A stretch of 64,000 nucleotides of DNA from Stappia stellulata (GCF_020176715.1 NZ_JAIVMF010000016.1:47890-111889); one strand, 5' to 3'; positions 1 to 9,554 are shown, counted from the first letter of the stretch. Translations and numbers: made by a program. The notes: a model not told the origin generated them from the sequence alone.

Positions 1-478
1 AAAGCTCGTCTCCGCCGTCCTGGTCGGTGTCGCCGGCGACCTTGCGGCGCAGCGCCAGCCTGTCGCGGGAGGAGATGCCGAGCAGCTCGGCCACCCGCCA
101 GATCGTGTTGTCCTCGAACTCGTGAACGATGCCGTCGGCATAGACGAGCTGCCACATCATCTCCAGGATCTTCAGCCGCTCGTCGATGTCCAGACTGCGC
201 TTCAGGACGGAGGTGAAGCCGTAGAGGTCGACCGCCTCGTTGTCGCGGCGCGTCGCCGCCTTGATCAGGTCGGCGGTCATCTCCGGCGTCAGCTGGTAGT
301 GATGCTTGAGGACGTCGCTGAGCGCGGCGCGTTCGGCATCGTCGACCACGCCATCGACGGAGATGATGTGCACCAGGAGTGCCGCCGCCGCCAGACGGTG
401 GTCGTCCTCGGCGAATTTCAGCTTGTCGTCCTCGCCGGTGACGGCATTCTTCAAAAAGCTCTTCAAGGCCTGAAACAT
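1..478 (-). CDS. TerB-like tellurite-resistance family protein (partial)
   Basis: The gene starts at 478 and runs off the left edge, so only the first 159 residues are seen. Two acidic repeats, VDGVVDDAE at residues 41-49 and ADGIVHEFE at 114-122, match the paired DG-x(5)-E motifs of the TerB/COG4103 all-helical fold, which probably binds metal. There is no signal peptide, so it is likely cytoplasmic. COG4103 members are common in Rhizobiales and their role is poorly defined. A tellurite phenotype should not be assumed, because no other ter genes are nearby. It is divergent from the AsmA gene across about 250 bases. Confidence 0.8.
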   Translation of the reverse strand, partial: MFQALKSFLKNAVTGEDDKLKFAEDDHRLAAAALLVHIISVDGVVDDAERAALSDVLKHHYQLTPEMTADLIKAATRRDNEAVDLYGFTSVLKRSLDIDERLKILEMMWQLVYADGIVHEFEDNTIWRVAELLGISSRDRLALRRKVAGDTDQDGGDEL

Positions 479-726
479 GCGCCCTCCTTGCGCCGGTACG
501 CGCGCGCGGGCCACACTGTTCCTGCGGTCCGCGCCGTCTGTTGCCGTGCAGCATCGGAAATTGTCGCGCGATTGTCCATGGCGCCGTTCCGCTCGACAGC
601 GCCGCGTCCGGCGGCGGCCCGGGACGAGGCTTTCCAGACCGCCGTGACATGCCGTGCGCATCGGTCATGCTGCGGCCACGCTTTGCCGTACACTGCGGCT
701 GATTCGCATTTTCTGGGGAGACCGGT

Positions 727-3603
727 TTGAAACGGGTCATCGTCGGGCTGTTGAGCCTGTTTTTCCTTCTCGCCCTCGTGGTCCTAATCGTGCCGCTGCT
801 GCTGCCGAAGGAGGCCATTCGTGCCGAGCTGATCTCGCGCATCGAGGCGAGCACCGGCTGGCGGCTCAGGCTCGACGGGCCGGTGAGCCTGTCGCTGCTG
901 CCCGGCTTCCGCATGACGGCGGAGGACGTCGGCATCGCCGGCGCTGCCGGCGCCGACGGCGTGGAGTTCGCGCGGGCGGCCGAAATCGATTTCGGCCTCG
1001 CCTGGGGCGGCCTGTTCGGCGGCGACATCCGTCTCACCCATGTGACTCTCGATCAGCCGGTGATCCTGGCCGAGATCGGCCCCGACGGCAGCACGAGTTG
1101 GTCGCCGCGCCGCGCCTTTCCCGTCGACCGCTGGACCTCCGCGACCCAGGCGATCTCCGAGACCAACGGCGATGCCGCGCCGGTCGCCGCCGCACCGGCG
1201 CCGGCTGCTGCGCCTGCGGCATCGTCGGGCGAGCCGTTCCTGGCGCGCATCGGCATCGACCGGCTGACCATCAGCGACGGCCAGGTCATCTATGACGACC
1301 GGCGCAGCGGATTGCGCCACACGGTCGAGGACGTCAACCTGACCCTTGGCCTGCCCTCGCTTGCCGGGCCGCTCGAAATCGACGGTTCCGTGGGCTACCG
1401 CGACCTCACGGTGGAGCTGGCCGGCGCGCTGTCCTCGCCGCTTGCGCTCGGCAACGGCGGCAGCAGCGCGGTCGACCTGACGGTCTCCGCCGCCGGGGCG
1501 CAGCTCACCGTCGAAGGCGACCTCGCGCCCGCGGCGACAAGCTCCCTGCGGCTCGGGGCGCGCGGAGAGGGGCTCACCGATCTTTTCGCCGGCCTGCAGC
1601 TGCCGCTGGCGCGCGATCCCGGACCCTACAGCCTGGCGTCCGATCTTTCGGTCTCCGCCCAAAGCGTCGACATCGCCACGCTCACCCTGCAGCTTGCCGG
1701 CGGCGAGATGCGCGGGCAGGGCACGATCCGGCTCGACGGACCGGCGCCGCAGATCTCCGCGGATCTCATCCTGTCCGATCTCGGCCTGTCGCAGGTGCTG
1801 ATCCTCGCCGGACGCGAGGAGCGGGCCCGCGGCACGCTCGGCGGCGAGATCGCCCTTGCCACGGCCGGCACGGACATGGCGACGCTGATCGGCGGGCTCG
1901 ACATTTCCGGGCGGCTGACGCTGACCGGCGGTGGCATCGAAGATCTGCCGGTGCCGGCGCCCATCGGCGACGATCCGGAGGCCCGGCGCATCGACGACCT
2001 GGCGCTCGCCCTCGATTTCGCCGGCCTCGACGGTCCTGTGGCGCTGTCGGGCGGCTTTGCCTGGCGCGGCGAGACGTTTCGCGTGGGCGGCGGGGCGACG
2101 CCGTCGCTGCTGATGACCGGTCTCCCCGCACCGGTGAAGGTGGAAATCGCAGGGTCGCGGCTCAGCACCGGCTTCGAGGGGGCGCTGTCGCCCTCCGGCG
2201 CGCTGGATGGCGGCGTCTTCCTGGAAACCGGCGACCTGCGCGCCCTGGCCGCATGGCTCGGCACGCCCTTGCCCGAAGGCGGCGGCCTGCGGGCGTTTTC
2301 CTTCTCCGGGGATCTGGAGGCCGCACCCGGACTGGTGCGGTTCAGCGACGCCGCATTGCGGCTTGACGACATCGAGGGGCGCGGACGCGGCGAGGTCTCC
2401 TTCGGCGGCGTTCGCCCGCGCGTCAGCGCGACGCTGGCGCTGAGCCGCCTCGGGCTCGACCCCTATCTCGGCGGCGGCGCGTCCGGCGGTGAGCGGGTGC
2501 CCGGCGGCGGCAATGGCGGCGGCGATGGCGGCTGGTCGCGCGAGCCGCTCGACCTTGCCGGGCTGAAGGCGCTCGACGCAAATCTCGACCTCAGCGCCGA
2601 GACGATTTCGGCAAGCGGCGTCGAGATCGGCCGCAGCCGGCTGCAGGTCGAGCTTGCGGGCGGACGCCTCACCGCCGAGCTCGCCGAAATGCAGCTCTAC
2701 GAGGGCGCGGGACGCGCCACGCTGGTGCTCGACGGCTCGGGATCGATGCCGCAGGTGCGGGTCACGGGCGCGCTTGAGAATGTGAGCGCGCGTCCCTTCC
2801 TGACCGCGCTGGCGGATTTCGACTGGATCCAGGGGCGGGTCGCCGCCTCGATGGATCTTGCCGCGCAAGGCGCAAGCGAAGCGGATCTCGTCTCCGCGCT
2901 CGCCGGCCAGGCCCGGTTCGATTTCTCCAATGGCGCGATCCTCGGCCTCAACATTCCGAAGATGGTGCGCGGCCTGACCGTCGACACGCTGCTCGGCTGG
3001 TCGGAAAACCCGGCGCAGCAGACGGACTTCTCGGTGCTTGCGGCAAGCTTTGCGGTGGAGAACGGGATCGCGCGGTCGGATGATCTGGAGATGGTCGGTC
3101 CGCTGGTGCGTCTCACCGGCGCGGGCACGGTCGACATGCCGCAAAAGACGCTCGACTGGCGGCTGGAGCCGCGCGTGGTCGCCGATCTCGGCGGGGCGCC
3201 GCCGGTGCCGCGCGACAAGGGCGAGGCGCGCGAGCTGGAAGGCCTCGGCGTGCCGGTGATCGTGCGCGGGTCCTGGGGCCGGCCGCAGATTTATCCGGAC
3301 ATCAAGGGCATTCTCGACAATCCGCAGGCGGCGCTGAAACAGCTCGAAAGCCTCGGCGGCGGGTTGTTCAAGGGCGTCAGCGAGGCGGTGCCGGCCGGAA
3401 ATCTCGGCGAGGTCGCCAACGAGGCGCTCAAGCGCGCCACCGGCGGCAACACCCAGATCGACGTGCAGAAGGTGCTCGACGGCGAGGTCGACGACAAGGA
3501 GGTGCTGGACGCGGTGGAGCAGGGCTTCGGCCTGCCGTCCGGCTTCCTCGGCTCCTTCGGTCTTGGACAGAAGAAGCAGGAGGATCAGCCGCCGGCGCAA
3601 TAG
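727..3603 (+). CDS. AsmA family protein
   Basis: The product is a 958-residue envelope protein. An N-terminal membrane anchor (about residues 4-22) is followed by a long periplasmic region of repeating beta-rich AsmA segments. The C-terminal AsmA_2-type domain (about 690-850) contains the run from IQGRVAASMDL to GAGTVDMPQKTLDW. AsmA-like proteins are thought to bridge the inner and outer membranes and move phospholipid. A glycine-rich linker lies near residues 582-605 (about 2470-2540). The TTG start at 727 is chosen because GGGGAG sits just upstream and the hydrophobic anchor begins at once. The length is within the family range. It appears monocistronic. Confidence 0.9.
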   Translation: MKRVIVGLLSLFFLLALVVLIVPLLLPKEAIRAELISRIEASTGWRLRLDGPVSLSLLPGFRMTAEDVGIAGAAGADGVEFARAAEIDFGLAWGGLFGGDIRLTHVTLDQPVILAEIGPDGSTSWSPRRAFPVDRWTSATQAISETNGDAAPVAAAPAPAAAPAASSGEPFLARIGIDRLTISDGQVIYDDRRSGLRHTVEDVNLTLGLPSLAGPLEIDGSVGYRDLTVELAGALSSPLALGNGGSSAVDLTVSAAGAQLTVEGDLAPAATSSLRLGARGEGLTDLFAGLQLPLARDPGPYSLASDLSVSAQSVDIATLTLQLAGGEMRGQGTIRLDGPAPQISADLILSDLGLSQVLILAGREERARGTLGGEIALATAGTDMATLIGGLDISGRLTLTGGGIEDLPVPAPIGDDPEARRIDDLALALDFAGLDGPVALSGGFAWRGETFRVGGGATPSLLMTGLPAPVKVEIAGSRLSTGFEGALSPSGALDGGVFLETGDLRALAAWLGTPLPEGGGLRAFSFSGDLEAAPGLVRFSDAALRLDDIEGRGRGEVSFGGVRPRVSATLALSRLGLDPYLGGGASGGERVPGGGNGGGDGGWSREPLDLAGLKALDANLDLSAETISASGVEIGRSRLQVELAGGRLTAELAEMQLYEGAGRATLVLDGSGSMPQVRVTGALENVSARPFLTALADFDWIQGRVAASMDLAAQGASEADLVSALAGQARFDFSNGAILGLNIPKMVRGLTVDTLLGWSENPAQQTDFSVLAASFAVENGIARSDDLEMVGPLVRLTGAGTVDMPQKTLDWRLEPRVVADLGGAPPVPRDKGEARELEGLGVPVIVRGSWGRPQIYPDIKGILDNPQAALKQLESLGGGLFKGVSEAVPAGNLGEVANEALKRATGGNTQIDVQKVLDGEVDDKEVLDAVEQGFGLPSGFLGSFGLGQKKQEDQPPAQ

Positions 3604-3634
3604 GCGTGCGCGGCCGGGCGCTCCCGTGCCGTCG

Positions 3635-4357
3635 CTAGCGGTAGTTTCCGGAGACGGGCGGCGGCAGGTCGCGGGACATGCGCCTTGTGTATTTCAGTCC
3701 GAGCGGGTGGAAGATATCGCCCAGGATATGGGTCCAGGGCACGGGATAGCGCGACGGCGCGCCGTCGACGATGTCGCCGGGGCGCTCGTGCGGGACGCGC
3801 GCGGGGTGGCGTTCCAGCTCGGGAAGCAGGCGGTCGAGCCGGCGGTTCATCTCCTGCCACCATTCCTCGACGAAGGGCGTGCCGGGCTTGCAGATGAAGG
3901 AACAGCAGCCGATCAGCCGCTTGTGGTTCGCCTGCAGCCACTTGCGGTGGAGATAGGCGCCGGCACGGCGCGGTGCGGACAGCCCAAGATCCTTCGACGA
4001 GGTGTACATGTTGGAAACGGAACCGGGCGTATGTTCCCGGTAGCCGATGGCCCAGAGGTCCGGGCTTGCCGCCAGACGGTCGAAATAGGGCGTCCAGTCG
4101 TGGTGATTGGGCTTGATGTCGGCATAGCCGCCGCCCTGGTGGCGCATGGCGTAGCAGCGCAGGTAGTCCGAGCGATGCGCGAGATTGAGGTGGCGGTAGG
4201 CAGGATGCAGATCCGCCGCCGGCACCAGATCGCCGACCCTGTCGGCGGTGATCAGGACGACCTCGCAGCCGGACTGCGCGCGCAGCGAGGCAATGCCGCG
4301 CTTGCGGTTCTCGCTCATCTCGTTGGTGCCGGTCCAGAAACAGAAGATGCGGTTCAT
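3635..4357 (-). CDS. Small glycosyltransferase, sugar-binding DXD-region type
   Basis: This 240-residue protein starts at 4357 (MNRIFCFWTG); the open frame extends further upstream but the earlier codons look non-coding. The segment around residues 63-82 (HRSDYLRCYA, then GGGYADIK) matches the S-D-x-x-R...GG-x-Y-x-D-x-D region of the GT32/capsular polysaccharide transferase fold, which binds nucleotide-sugar and a metal. The second Asp of the usual D-x-D is Lys here (ADIK). It may therefore use an altered metal site or be inactive. It is divergent from two GT2 genes, which suggests a small surface-glycan locus. The acceptor and donor are unknown. Confidence 0.7.
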   Translation of the reverse strand: MNRIFCFWTGTNEMSENRKRGIASLRAQSGCEVVLITADRVGDLVPAADLHPAYRHLNLAHRSDYLRCYAMRHQGGGYADIKPNHHDWTPYFDRLAASPDLWAIGYREHTPGSVSNMYTSSKDLGLSAPRRAGAYLHRKWLQANHKRLIGCCSFICKPGTPFVEEWWQEMNRRLDRLLPELERHPARVPHERPGDIVDGAPSRYPVPWTHILGDIFHPLGLKYTRRMSRDLPPPVSGNYR

Positions 4358-4569
4358 CCGCCCAAGCCTCTTCAAGGGGCCCTGCCCGAAACGCCGCGCC
4401 CGCATCGGACAGGGCGTCGCTGCCGCATCCGTAGTTCTTTCAATCCCCCAATTTGCGCCGGAGCGCAACTTCAGGACTTCCGCAAGGTGAATGCAGGCTG
4501 GCACCCTCCGGCCGATTGTGCGACATCAACGCCTGCGCAAGCTTTGCCGATAGCTCGGAGGTGTCGTCG

Positions 4570-5538
4570 GTGACGGACATGCCTGACATCTGTGTCGCCA
4601 TCTGCACCTGCGACCGGCCGGCCGGGCTCGAAAGCCTGCTCGACGGTCTCGCCCGGCAGCAGGGCGGCCTGCGGTTTCAGGTGGTGGTCGTGGACAATGG
4701 GACGCTCAGCGCGCAGGGCGTGGCGCTCGAGCGCGCGGCCGCCGGCGCCCTGTCGCTAACCTATGTCCGGCTGCAGGAACGCGGCCTCGTCGCCGCCCGC
4801 AATCGCTCGCTGGCGCTTGCCTGCGAGAGCGGCGCGCCCTGGATCGCCTGTCTCGACGATGACGAGGTGCCAAGCGAGACCTGGCTGTCCGCGCTGCATG
4901 GGCGTGCGCGCGAAACCGGCGCCGATCTCGTCTACGGGCCGGTCCTGCCCGATTTCGAGGTGTCGCCGCCGCGCTGGGCCGTTGCCGGCGGGTTCTTCGT
5001 CAAGACGGGCGAGATCGCCTGTTCCAGCAATCTGCTGCTGCGAACCGCCTTGCTGGGCGAGGACCCGCGCGACTGGTACCAGCCGGCCTTCGGCGCGATC
5101 GGCGGCGAGGACCGGGAGTTCCTGGCCCGGCTCGAGCAAGGTGGCGCAAGGGCCGCGACGGCGGATGACGCTCTGGTGCGGGAGCATGTTCCCGCCGCGC
5201 GGCTGCGGCTAGGCTACATGTTCCAGCGTGGCCTCAGGGACGGTTATGCCGAGGCGACATTGTTGCGCCAGACGTCGGAAGCGCTGGCCCGGCTCGGCCT
5301 GTCGGCCCTGGGCGTTGCAGCGAAGAAATCCGGCTTCCTGCTCTATCACCTGGTTTCAAGCCTTGCCTCCTCCGCCCATTTCGCCAGCGCTCTCGCTGAC
5401 CTTGGAACCATTTGCGGCATCGCGATGTGCCTGTCCGGCCACCGCCGGCGGTTCTACGGCGCAAGCGGCGATCCGGCCGGAGACGATGGCGAGGCGGCCG
5501 CCGGATGCGCGCCCCTGTCCGACCGGGCCCGGCCATGA
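4570..5538 (+). CDS. Glycosyltransferase family 2, first of a tandem pair
   Basis: The product is a 322-residue GT-A inverting glycosyltransferase resembling ExoM-type enzymes of rhizobial polysaccharide synthesis. It opens with ICVAICTCDRP, the usual first strand. The metal-binding acidic motif CLDDDEV is at residues 95-100, and SSNLLLR and GGEDREFLARL follow, the latter carrying the likely catalytic acidic pair. I choose GTG 4570 because GGAGGT (4557-4562) lies 7 bases ahead of it; ATG 4579 would be 16 bases away. Its stop overlaps the start of the next, paralogous gene by four bases. Donor and acceptor sugars cannot be told. Confidence 0.85.
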   Translation: MTDMPDICVAICTCDRPAGLESLLDGLARQQGGLRFQVVVVDNGTLSAQGVALERAAAGALSLTYVRLQERGLVAARNRSLALACESGAPWIACLDDDEVPSETWLSALHGRARETGADLVYGPVLPDFEVSPPRWAVAGGFFVKTGEIACSSNLLLRTALLGEDPRDWYQPAFGAIGGEDREFLARLEQGGARAATADDALVREHVPAARLRLGYMFQRGLRDGYAEATLLRQTSEALARLGLSALGVAAKKSGFLLYHLVSSLASSAHFASALADLGTICGIAMCLSGHRRRFYGASGDPAGDDGEAAAGCAPLSDRARP

Positions 5539-6479
5539 GCGCGTTCGCGCCCGTCGAGACCGCCGAGACGCCGCGCGTCTGCGTGTGCCTGTGCACCTGC
5601 GACCGGCAGGACATGTTGCCGGCGCTGTTTGCCGCGCTCGCGGCGCAGACGCTGCAGGGGCCGCTCACGGTCTTCGTCGCCGACAATGGCGCCGAGCCCG
5701 CCGATACCGTCGTGGCCGGCCTTGGCAGCGAGGCCCTGACGCCCGTCTACCGACGAGTGGCGGAACCCGGCGTGACGGCGGCGCGCAATGCGGCGATGGC
5801 GCTTGCCGTCGACGCGGGCTTTGACCACCTCGCATTCTTCGATGACGACGAGGTTCCGGAACCTGTGTGGCTGGAGGAACTCATGAAGACGGCGCTCGCG
5901 GAGCGGTGCGACATCGTCTGCGGCCCGGTCGAGCCCGTGTTCGGCGGGCCGCCGCCGGACTGGGCGCTGGCGGGGCGGTTTTTCCACAAATCCGGCGAAA
6001 CGCTGTGTTCCAGCAACCTGCTGCTGCGGGCAGGCGCCTTGCCGGCGGATCGGCGGAACTGGTTCTATCCCGAATTCGGGACGACCGGGGGCGGCGACCG
6101 GGAATTCCTGAAACGGCTTGTCGACGGCGGGGCGCGGACCGCGGTGGCGCCGCGCGCGCTGGTGCGCGAGCATGTGCCGGTCGCGCGTCTTGCCCTGGGC
6201 TATATGTTCCGGCGCGGCCTGCGCGACGGCATGACCGACGTGCAGATCCTGAAACGCCGCCGGCCGACGCTCTGGCGGGTCTGGCTGGGCTCGGCGGCAA
6301 TCGCGGCAAGGAAGCTCGGATACGCTCTCAATCACCTGCTCTGGTCGGCGCTTCGTCCCGAGCGTCTGGCAAGTGCCGTGGCCGATGCCGGGCATGTCTG
6401 CGGGATCGTGCTCCGGCTGTTTGGCCGGCGCGTGCGGCTCTACGGGCCGGCATCGCGGCGCGGGCGGACCGCGGGCTGA
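5535..6479 (+). CDS. Glycosyltransferase family 2, second of a tandem pair
   Basis: This 314-residue protein is a paralogue of the gene just upstream. Shared landmarks are the VCLCTCDRQ opening, FFDDDEVPEP at residues 101-110, SSNLLLR, GGGDREFLKRL, ALVREHVP and GYMFRRGLRDG. ATG 5535 overlaps the upstream TGA (ATGA), so translation is probably coupled. The pair looks like a tandem duplication that has diverged, and the two enzymes probably act in the same glycan pathway on successive sugars. No polymerase, flippase or other surface-polysaccharide gene is nearby. Confidence 0.85.
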   Translation: MSAFAPVETAETPRVCVCLCTCDRQDMLPALFAALAAQTLQGPLTVFVADNGAEPADTVVAGLGSEALTPVYRRVAEPGVTAARNAAMALAVDAGFDHLAFFDDDEVPEPVWLEELMKTALAERCDIVCGPVEPVFGGPPPDWALAGRFFHKSGETLCSSNLLLRAGALPADRRNWFYPEFGTTGGGDREFLKRLVDGGARTAVAPRALVREHVPVARLALGYMFRRGLRDGMTDVQILKRRRPTLWRVWLGSAAIAARKLGYALNHLLWSALRPERLASAVADAGHVCGIVLRLFGRRVRLYGPASRRGRTAG

Positions 6480-6527
6480 GGCGCGTCCGGCGCGCCGGCG
6501 CCAGGCCCGGTCGCAGCAGGCCCGGGC

Positions 6528-8093
6528 TTAGTCGCGCCAGAATTTGGCCGCGTGGCGGGTGTCGTCCCACAGCGCCCGCGCCCGGTCCCATTCGATCTCC
6601 GCGCGCCGCTCGTGCCAGCCGATGACAAACCCCGCCGCCAGCATCGTGTCGCCGTCGACCTCGCCGCGATCGCGCAGGAGGTCCGCCAGCCGGTGCGCCA
6701 TCACGACGTCATTGAGATAGCCGAAGACATCCTGCAGCTTCTTCAGGGTCGACAGGAACGGCTTGGCGGTCTTGCGCTTGTAGAGGGATTTGTAGAACTC
6801 CAGCGCATAGCGCAGCTTCTTCAGCGCCTTGCGCATGTCGTGCCGTTCCTCCAGCGACAGGTCGTCGAGGCGTGCCCCCAACCGTGCCACGGCCTTCCAG
6901 CGTTTTTCCAGCGCCCGGGCGGCAAAGGCGGTCGCCGGTGCGGCAAGGGCCGCGCCCGCGTCGCCGTCTTGCGGTTTGGACGGGATGCGCAGGCCTTCCG
7001 CGAGGGCTGCAAGATCGAACAGCAGCGCATTGACCGACGGATCGACAAGCTCGTTGCGCAGGGTTGCGCGCGCGCCCTCGCGCGCGGCCTGCACGGTGGC
7101 GCGCAACCGGTCGAGACCGATCGCGGGCGGGGCGCCGGCGCCGGCCGAGGCGACGATTTCATCGGCGAGGACATCGAGGTCGCGCAGGGTGCCGACCCGG
7201 GCGGCCAGGGCGCGGGCTTCACCGTCGAGCGCTTCCAGGCTGCCGTCAGGCAGGTGTTTTGCGTGGATTTTCAGCGCGCTGCGCAAGCGGCGCAGGCCGA
7301 CCCGCATCTGATGCGGGCCTTCCGGGGCATCGAGCGCCAGCGTCGCGTCGCGATTGGCCGCGATCTGGTCCAGACAGGAGCGCAGGATCGCCTGAAAGGC
7401 GCTGCCGGCCGTGTCCGTTTGGGGAGACAGCTTGACCGCGCGGGCGAGGCGCGGTGCGGCGGCGATGTCTTCTCCCGCCAGAAGCGCGTAGCCGCGCTGG
7501 GCCTTGCTCGCGGGGGAAAAACGCGCCGTGGCCGTGCCCGGCAGGTCGCGGGCGAGGCGAAAGAGGTCCTCCACCGGTCCCTCGACAAGCTCGAATTCCG
7601 CTTCCTGCAGCGGCTGGATTTTTTCCAGCGTGCGCACGTCGCCCGCGTCCAGGGCCAGTTCGATGACGGTGTCCGGTTCGGCGCGGAAGATCCGCGTGGT
7701 GCGCCGCATCTCGGTCTCGAAGACGGCCGCAAGCGGCGCGCCCTCCAGAAGCTCCCAAAGGCCGCTGCGCAGCTCGGCATCGTCAATGCGCGTGAGATCC
7801 GGCACCGGCGCATCCACAAGCGCTTCGCTTTCCTTCGGGGTCGACAATCCGCCGCGCACGCCGGTTCCGGCCTTCACGGTCTGGATCCAGTCGGCGCCGA
7901 CCTTGCGCACGCGCAGGGACCATTTCGCGCGGCGCAGCGCCTGCGCGGGCGTGTCGAAATAGATGGAGCGCAGGACTTGCGTGCGGGCGCGCTCGACCGA
8001 AAAGCCCTCCGGTGCGGGCGCGGTTTTCAGCCGCTTCAGCGCATCGGGAGCAAGCTCCAGCTTGAGTTCGATCTCGCGTTTGGTTCCGGTCAT
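6528..8093 (-). CDS. CYTH and CHAD domain protein
   Basis: This 521-residue two-domain protein has an N-terminal CYTH (triphosphate tunnel) domain beginning with the diagnostic ExExK motif, EIELK at residues 7-11. Alternating acidic and basic beta strands continue to about residue 200. A helical CHAD domain follows from about residue 215, rich in conserved His/Arg (MRVGLRRLRSALK, then DMRKALKKLRYALEFYKSLY). CYTH proteins hydrolyse inorganic triphosphate or make polyphosphate-like products, and CHAD binds polyphosphate, so a role in polyphosphate metabolism is likely. It converges on the GT2 pair. The start follows from MTGTKREIELK. Confidence 0.9.
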   Translation of the reverse strand: MTGTKREIELKLELAPDALKRLKTAPAPEGFSVERARTQVLRSIYFDTPAQALRRAKWSLRVRKVGADWIQTVKAGTGVRGGLSTPKESEALVDAPVPDLTRIDDAELRSGLWELLEGAPLAAVFETEMRRTTRIFRAEPDTVIELALDAGDVRTLEKIQPLQEAEFELVEGPVEDLFRLARDLPGTATARFSPASKAQRGYALLAGEDIAAAPRLARAVKLSPQTDTAGSAFQAILRSCLDQIAANRDATLALDAPEGPHQMRVGLRRLRSALKIHAKHLPDGSLEALDGEARALAARVGTLRDLDVLADEIVASAGAGAPPAIGLDRLRATVQAAREGARATLRNELVDPSVNALLFDLAALAEGLRIPSKPQDGDAGAALAAPATAFAARALEKRWKAVARLGARLDDLSLEERHDMRKALKKLRYALEFYKSLYKRKTAKPFLSTLKKLQDVFGYLNDVVMAHRLADLLRDRGEVDGDTMLAAGFVIGWHERRAEIEWDRARALWDDTRHAAKFWRD

Positions 8094-8201
8094 GAAATCG
8101 CTCTAGCCCGTTTTTCCACCCCTGTCCACAAAAGCGCGCTGAGTGCGCCTTTATTTGCCGGCTAGTCATATGCGGGCGGTGCGTGCGGGCCGCCCCCGGC
8201 G

Positions 8202-8708
8202 CTATCTGAGCAGGATCTGGTGGGTGAGACTGTCGCCGTCGGAGAGGCTCAGCTGCTGGAAGCCCATCAGCTTGCAGAAGTCGAGAAACGTCAGTTCGTG
8301 CGGCATATCCGCCTGCTGGAACAGCGGCGTGGAGCGGGCCTGGGAGGTGAGGGCTGCGAGCAGCGCGCGCATGCGAAACAGCGTGTCGTAGCGATCCGGG
8401 CCGGTGGCGACGATGATCATCTTCTCGAAGTCGTCGCCCTTGACGAAGAGATGGTAGTCGGGCGCGAAGCCGCGCCCGAGCTGCTGTTGCTCGAAGCCGA
8501 CCGCGAAGGCCGCGCGCGAGCGTTTCGTCGCGTCGCTGGCGACGGCGACGCGCGCGACATAGACCTCCGAACTCGTCGGCGCCGGATAATAGTAGCCGGC
8601 GTGCAGGTCCGCGGCGCGGGCAACGCCCGGGACGAGCGCCACGCACCACAGCGCCGCCAGAAGGACGGTCACTGTGCGGGTGTTCGGACGGATCGCGGAC
8701 AGCGGCAT
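8202..8708 (-). CDS. Secreted protein of unknown function
   Basis: This 168-residue protein starts at 8708 (MPLSAIRPN), with AAGGAGA placed well upstream on the minus strand. A longer open frame upstream overlaps the aldolase gene and is not needed. A hydrophobic segment (VTVLLAALWCVALV) ending in VARA fits a cleavable signal peptide, so the mature protein should begin near ADLHAGYYYP and lie in the periplasm. The mature part is compact with no cysteine pair or metal motif that I recognise. It lies 43 bases downstream of the aldolase gene on the same strand and may be cotranscribed with it. Confidence 0.75.
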   Translation of the reverse strand: MPLSAIRPNTRTVTVLLAALWCVALVPGVARAADLHAGYYYPAPTSSEVYVARVAVASDATKRSRAAFAVGFEQQQLGRGFAPDYHLFVKGDDFEKMIIVATGPDRYDTLFRMRALLAALTSQARSTPLFQQADMPHELTFLDFCKLMGFQQLSLSDGDSLTHQILLR

Positions 8709-8751
8709 GCGGCAGGTCTCCTTGTTGTGCCCGCCGGTGCCGGTCGGACGT

Positions 8752-9450
8752 TCAGATGCGGCGCGGGGCGTCGACGGCGGGTGTGTCCTTCGCGCCAATG
8801 TCGCGGGTCTGTTTGCCGTAGGTCTTGAAGCGGGCGAGCACGTCGGCCATCTCGGCGTCGCCCAGGATCACCGGCGTGCCGGCCTGGCGGGCGATGACAT
8901 ACTGGTGGCACAGGGTCTCGATCTCGCCGGCAAGCCACAGCGCCTTGTCGAGCGTCGGGCCGAAGCAGATCATCCCGTGATTGGCGAGCAGGCAGGCGGA
9001 GCGCTCTTCAAGGGCCGCCAGCATGGCGCGCGACAGCGCCTTCGTGCCGAAGGTCGCATAATCGGAGCACCTGAGCGTCGTGCCGCCGGCAACCGCAATC
9101 ATGTAGTGAAACGGCGGGATGTCCTGACGCAGGCACGACAGCGCCGTTGCATGGAGCGAATGGGTGTGGATCACCGCGCCGGCCTCGGGACGGGCGGCAT
9201 AGATATCGAGATGCATGCGCCATTCCGAGGAGGGCAGCCAGTCGCCGCTGTAGGTCTCGTCGAGGCCGACGGAGACGATCTGGTCCGGCGTCATGCCCTC
9301 ATAGGCAACGCCGGAGGGCGTGATCCAGAAGCCCGCATCGTTGCGCAGGCTGACGTTGCCGGCGGTGCCCTGGTTGATGCCCAGTTCGCTCATGCGAAGG
9401 CAGGTGTCGATGACGGCCTGGCGCGGGTCGATTTTCGGTGGCGTGGTCAT
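8752..9450 (-). CDS. Class II aldolase/adducin family protein (fuculose-phosphate aldolase-like)
   Basis: This 232-residue cytoplasmic enzyme belongs to the zinc-dependent class II aldolase family. Visible landmarks are the phosphate-binding GTAGNVS at residues 28-34, the acid/base Glu in PSSEWRMH, the zinc ligands in HTHSLH (95-100) and a third His in LLANHGM (H158). The family splits sugar phosphates such as L-fuculose-1-phosphate into dihydroxyacetone phosphate and an aldehyde; the true substrate here is not determinable. No fucose or rhamnose genes are nearby. Length is normal. Confidence 0.87.
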   Translation of the reverse strand: MTTPPKIDPRQAVIDTCLRMSELGINQGTAGNVSLRNDAGFWITPSGVAYEGMTPDQIVSVGLDETYSGDWLPSSEWRMHLDIYAARPEAGAVIHTHSLHATALSCLRQDIPPFHYMIAVAGGTTLRCSDYATFGTKALSRAMLAALEERSACLLANHGMICFGPTLDKALWLAGEIETLCHQYVIARQAGTPVILGDAEMADVLARFKTYGKQTRDIGAKDTPAVDAPRRI

Positions 9451-9534
9451 GCTGCTTCCCGGTGCGACAAGGGCCGGGCAAGCTTATGCGGGCCGGGCGG
9501 CGGCTGCAAGGATCTGACAGGATGGGGGTTTCCG

Positions 9535-9554
9535 GCCGGACGGGAAGGTCCGGC
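9535..9554 (-). terminator. Hairpin downstream of tRNA-Leu
   Basis: GCCGGAC pairs with GTCCGGC around a six-base loop, 15 bases past the tRNA 3' end. No good T-run follows, so it may be a processing or weak termination signal. Confidence 0.35.

Noticed and set aside
784..3600. 938-codon minus-strand open frame opposite the AsmA gene
   Set aside because: It mirrors the whole AsmA gene, has Arg/His/Gln-rich composition and no ribosome site. Long antisense frames are common in GC-rich coding DNA.
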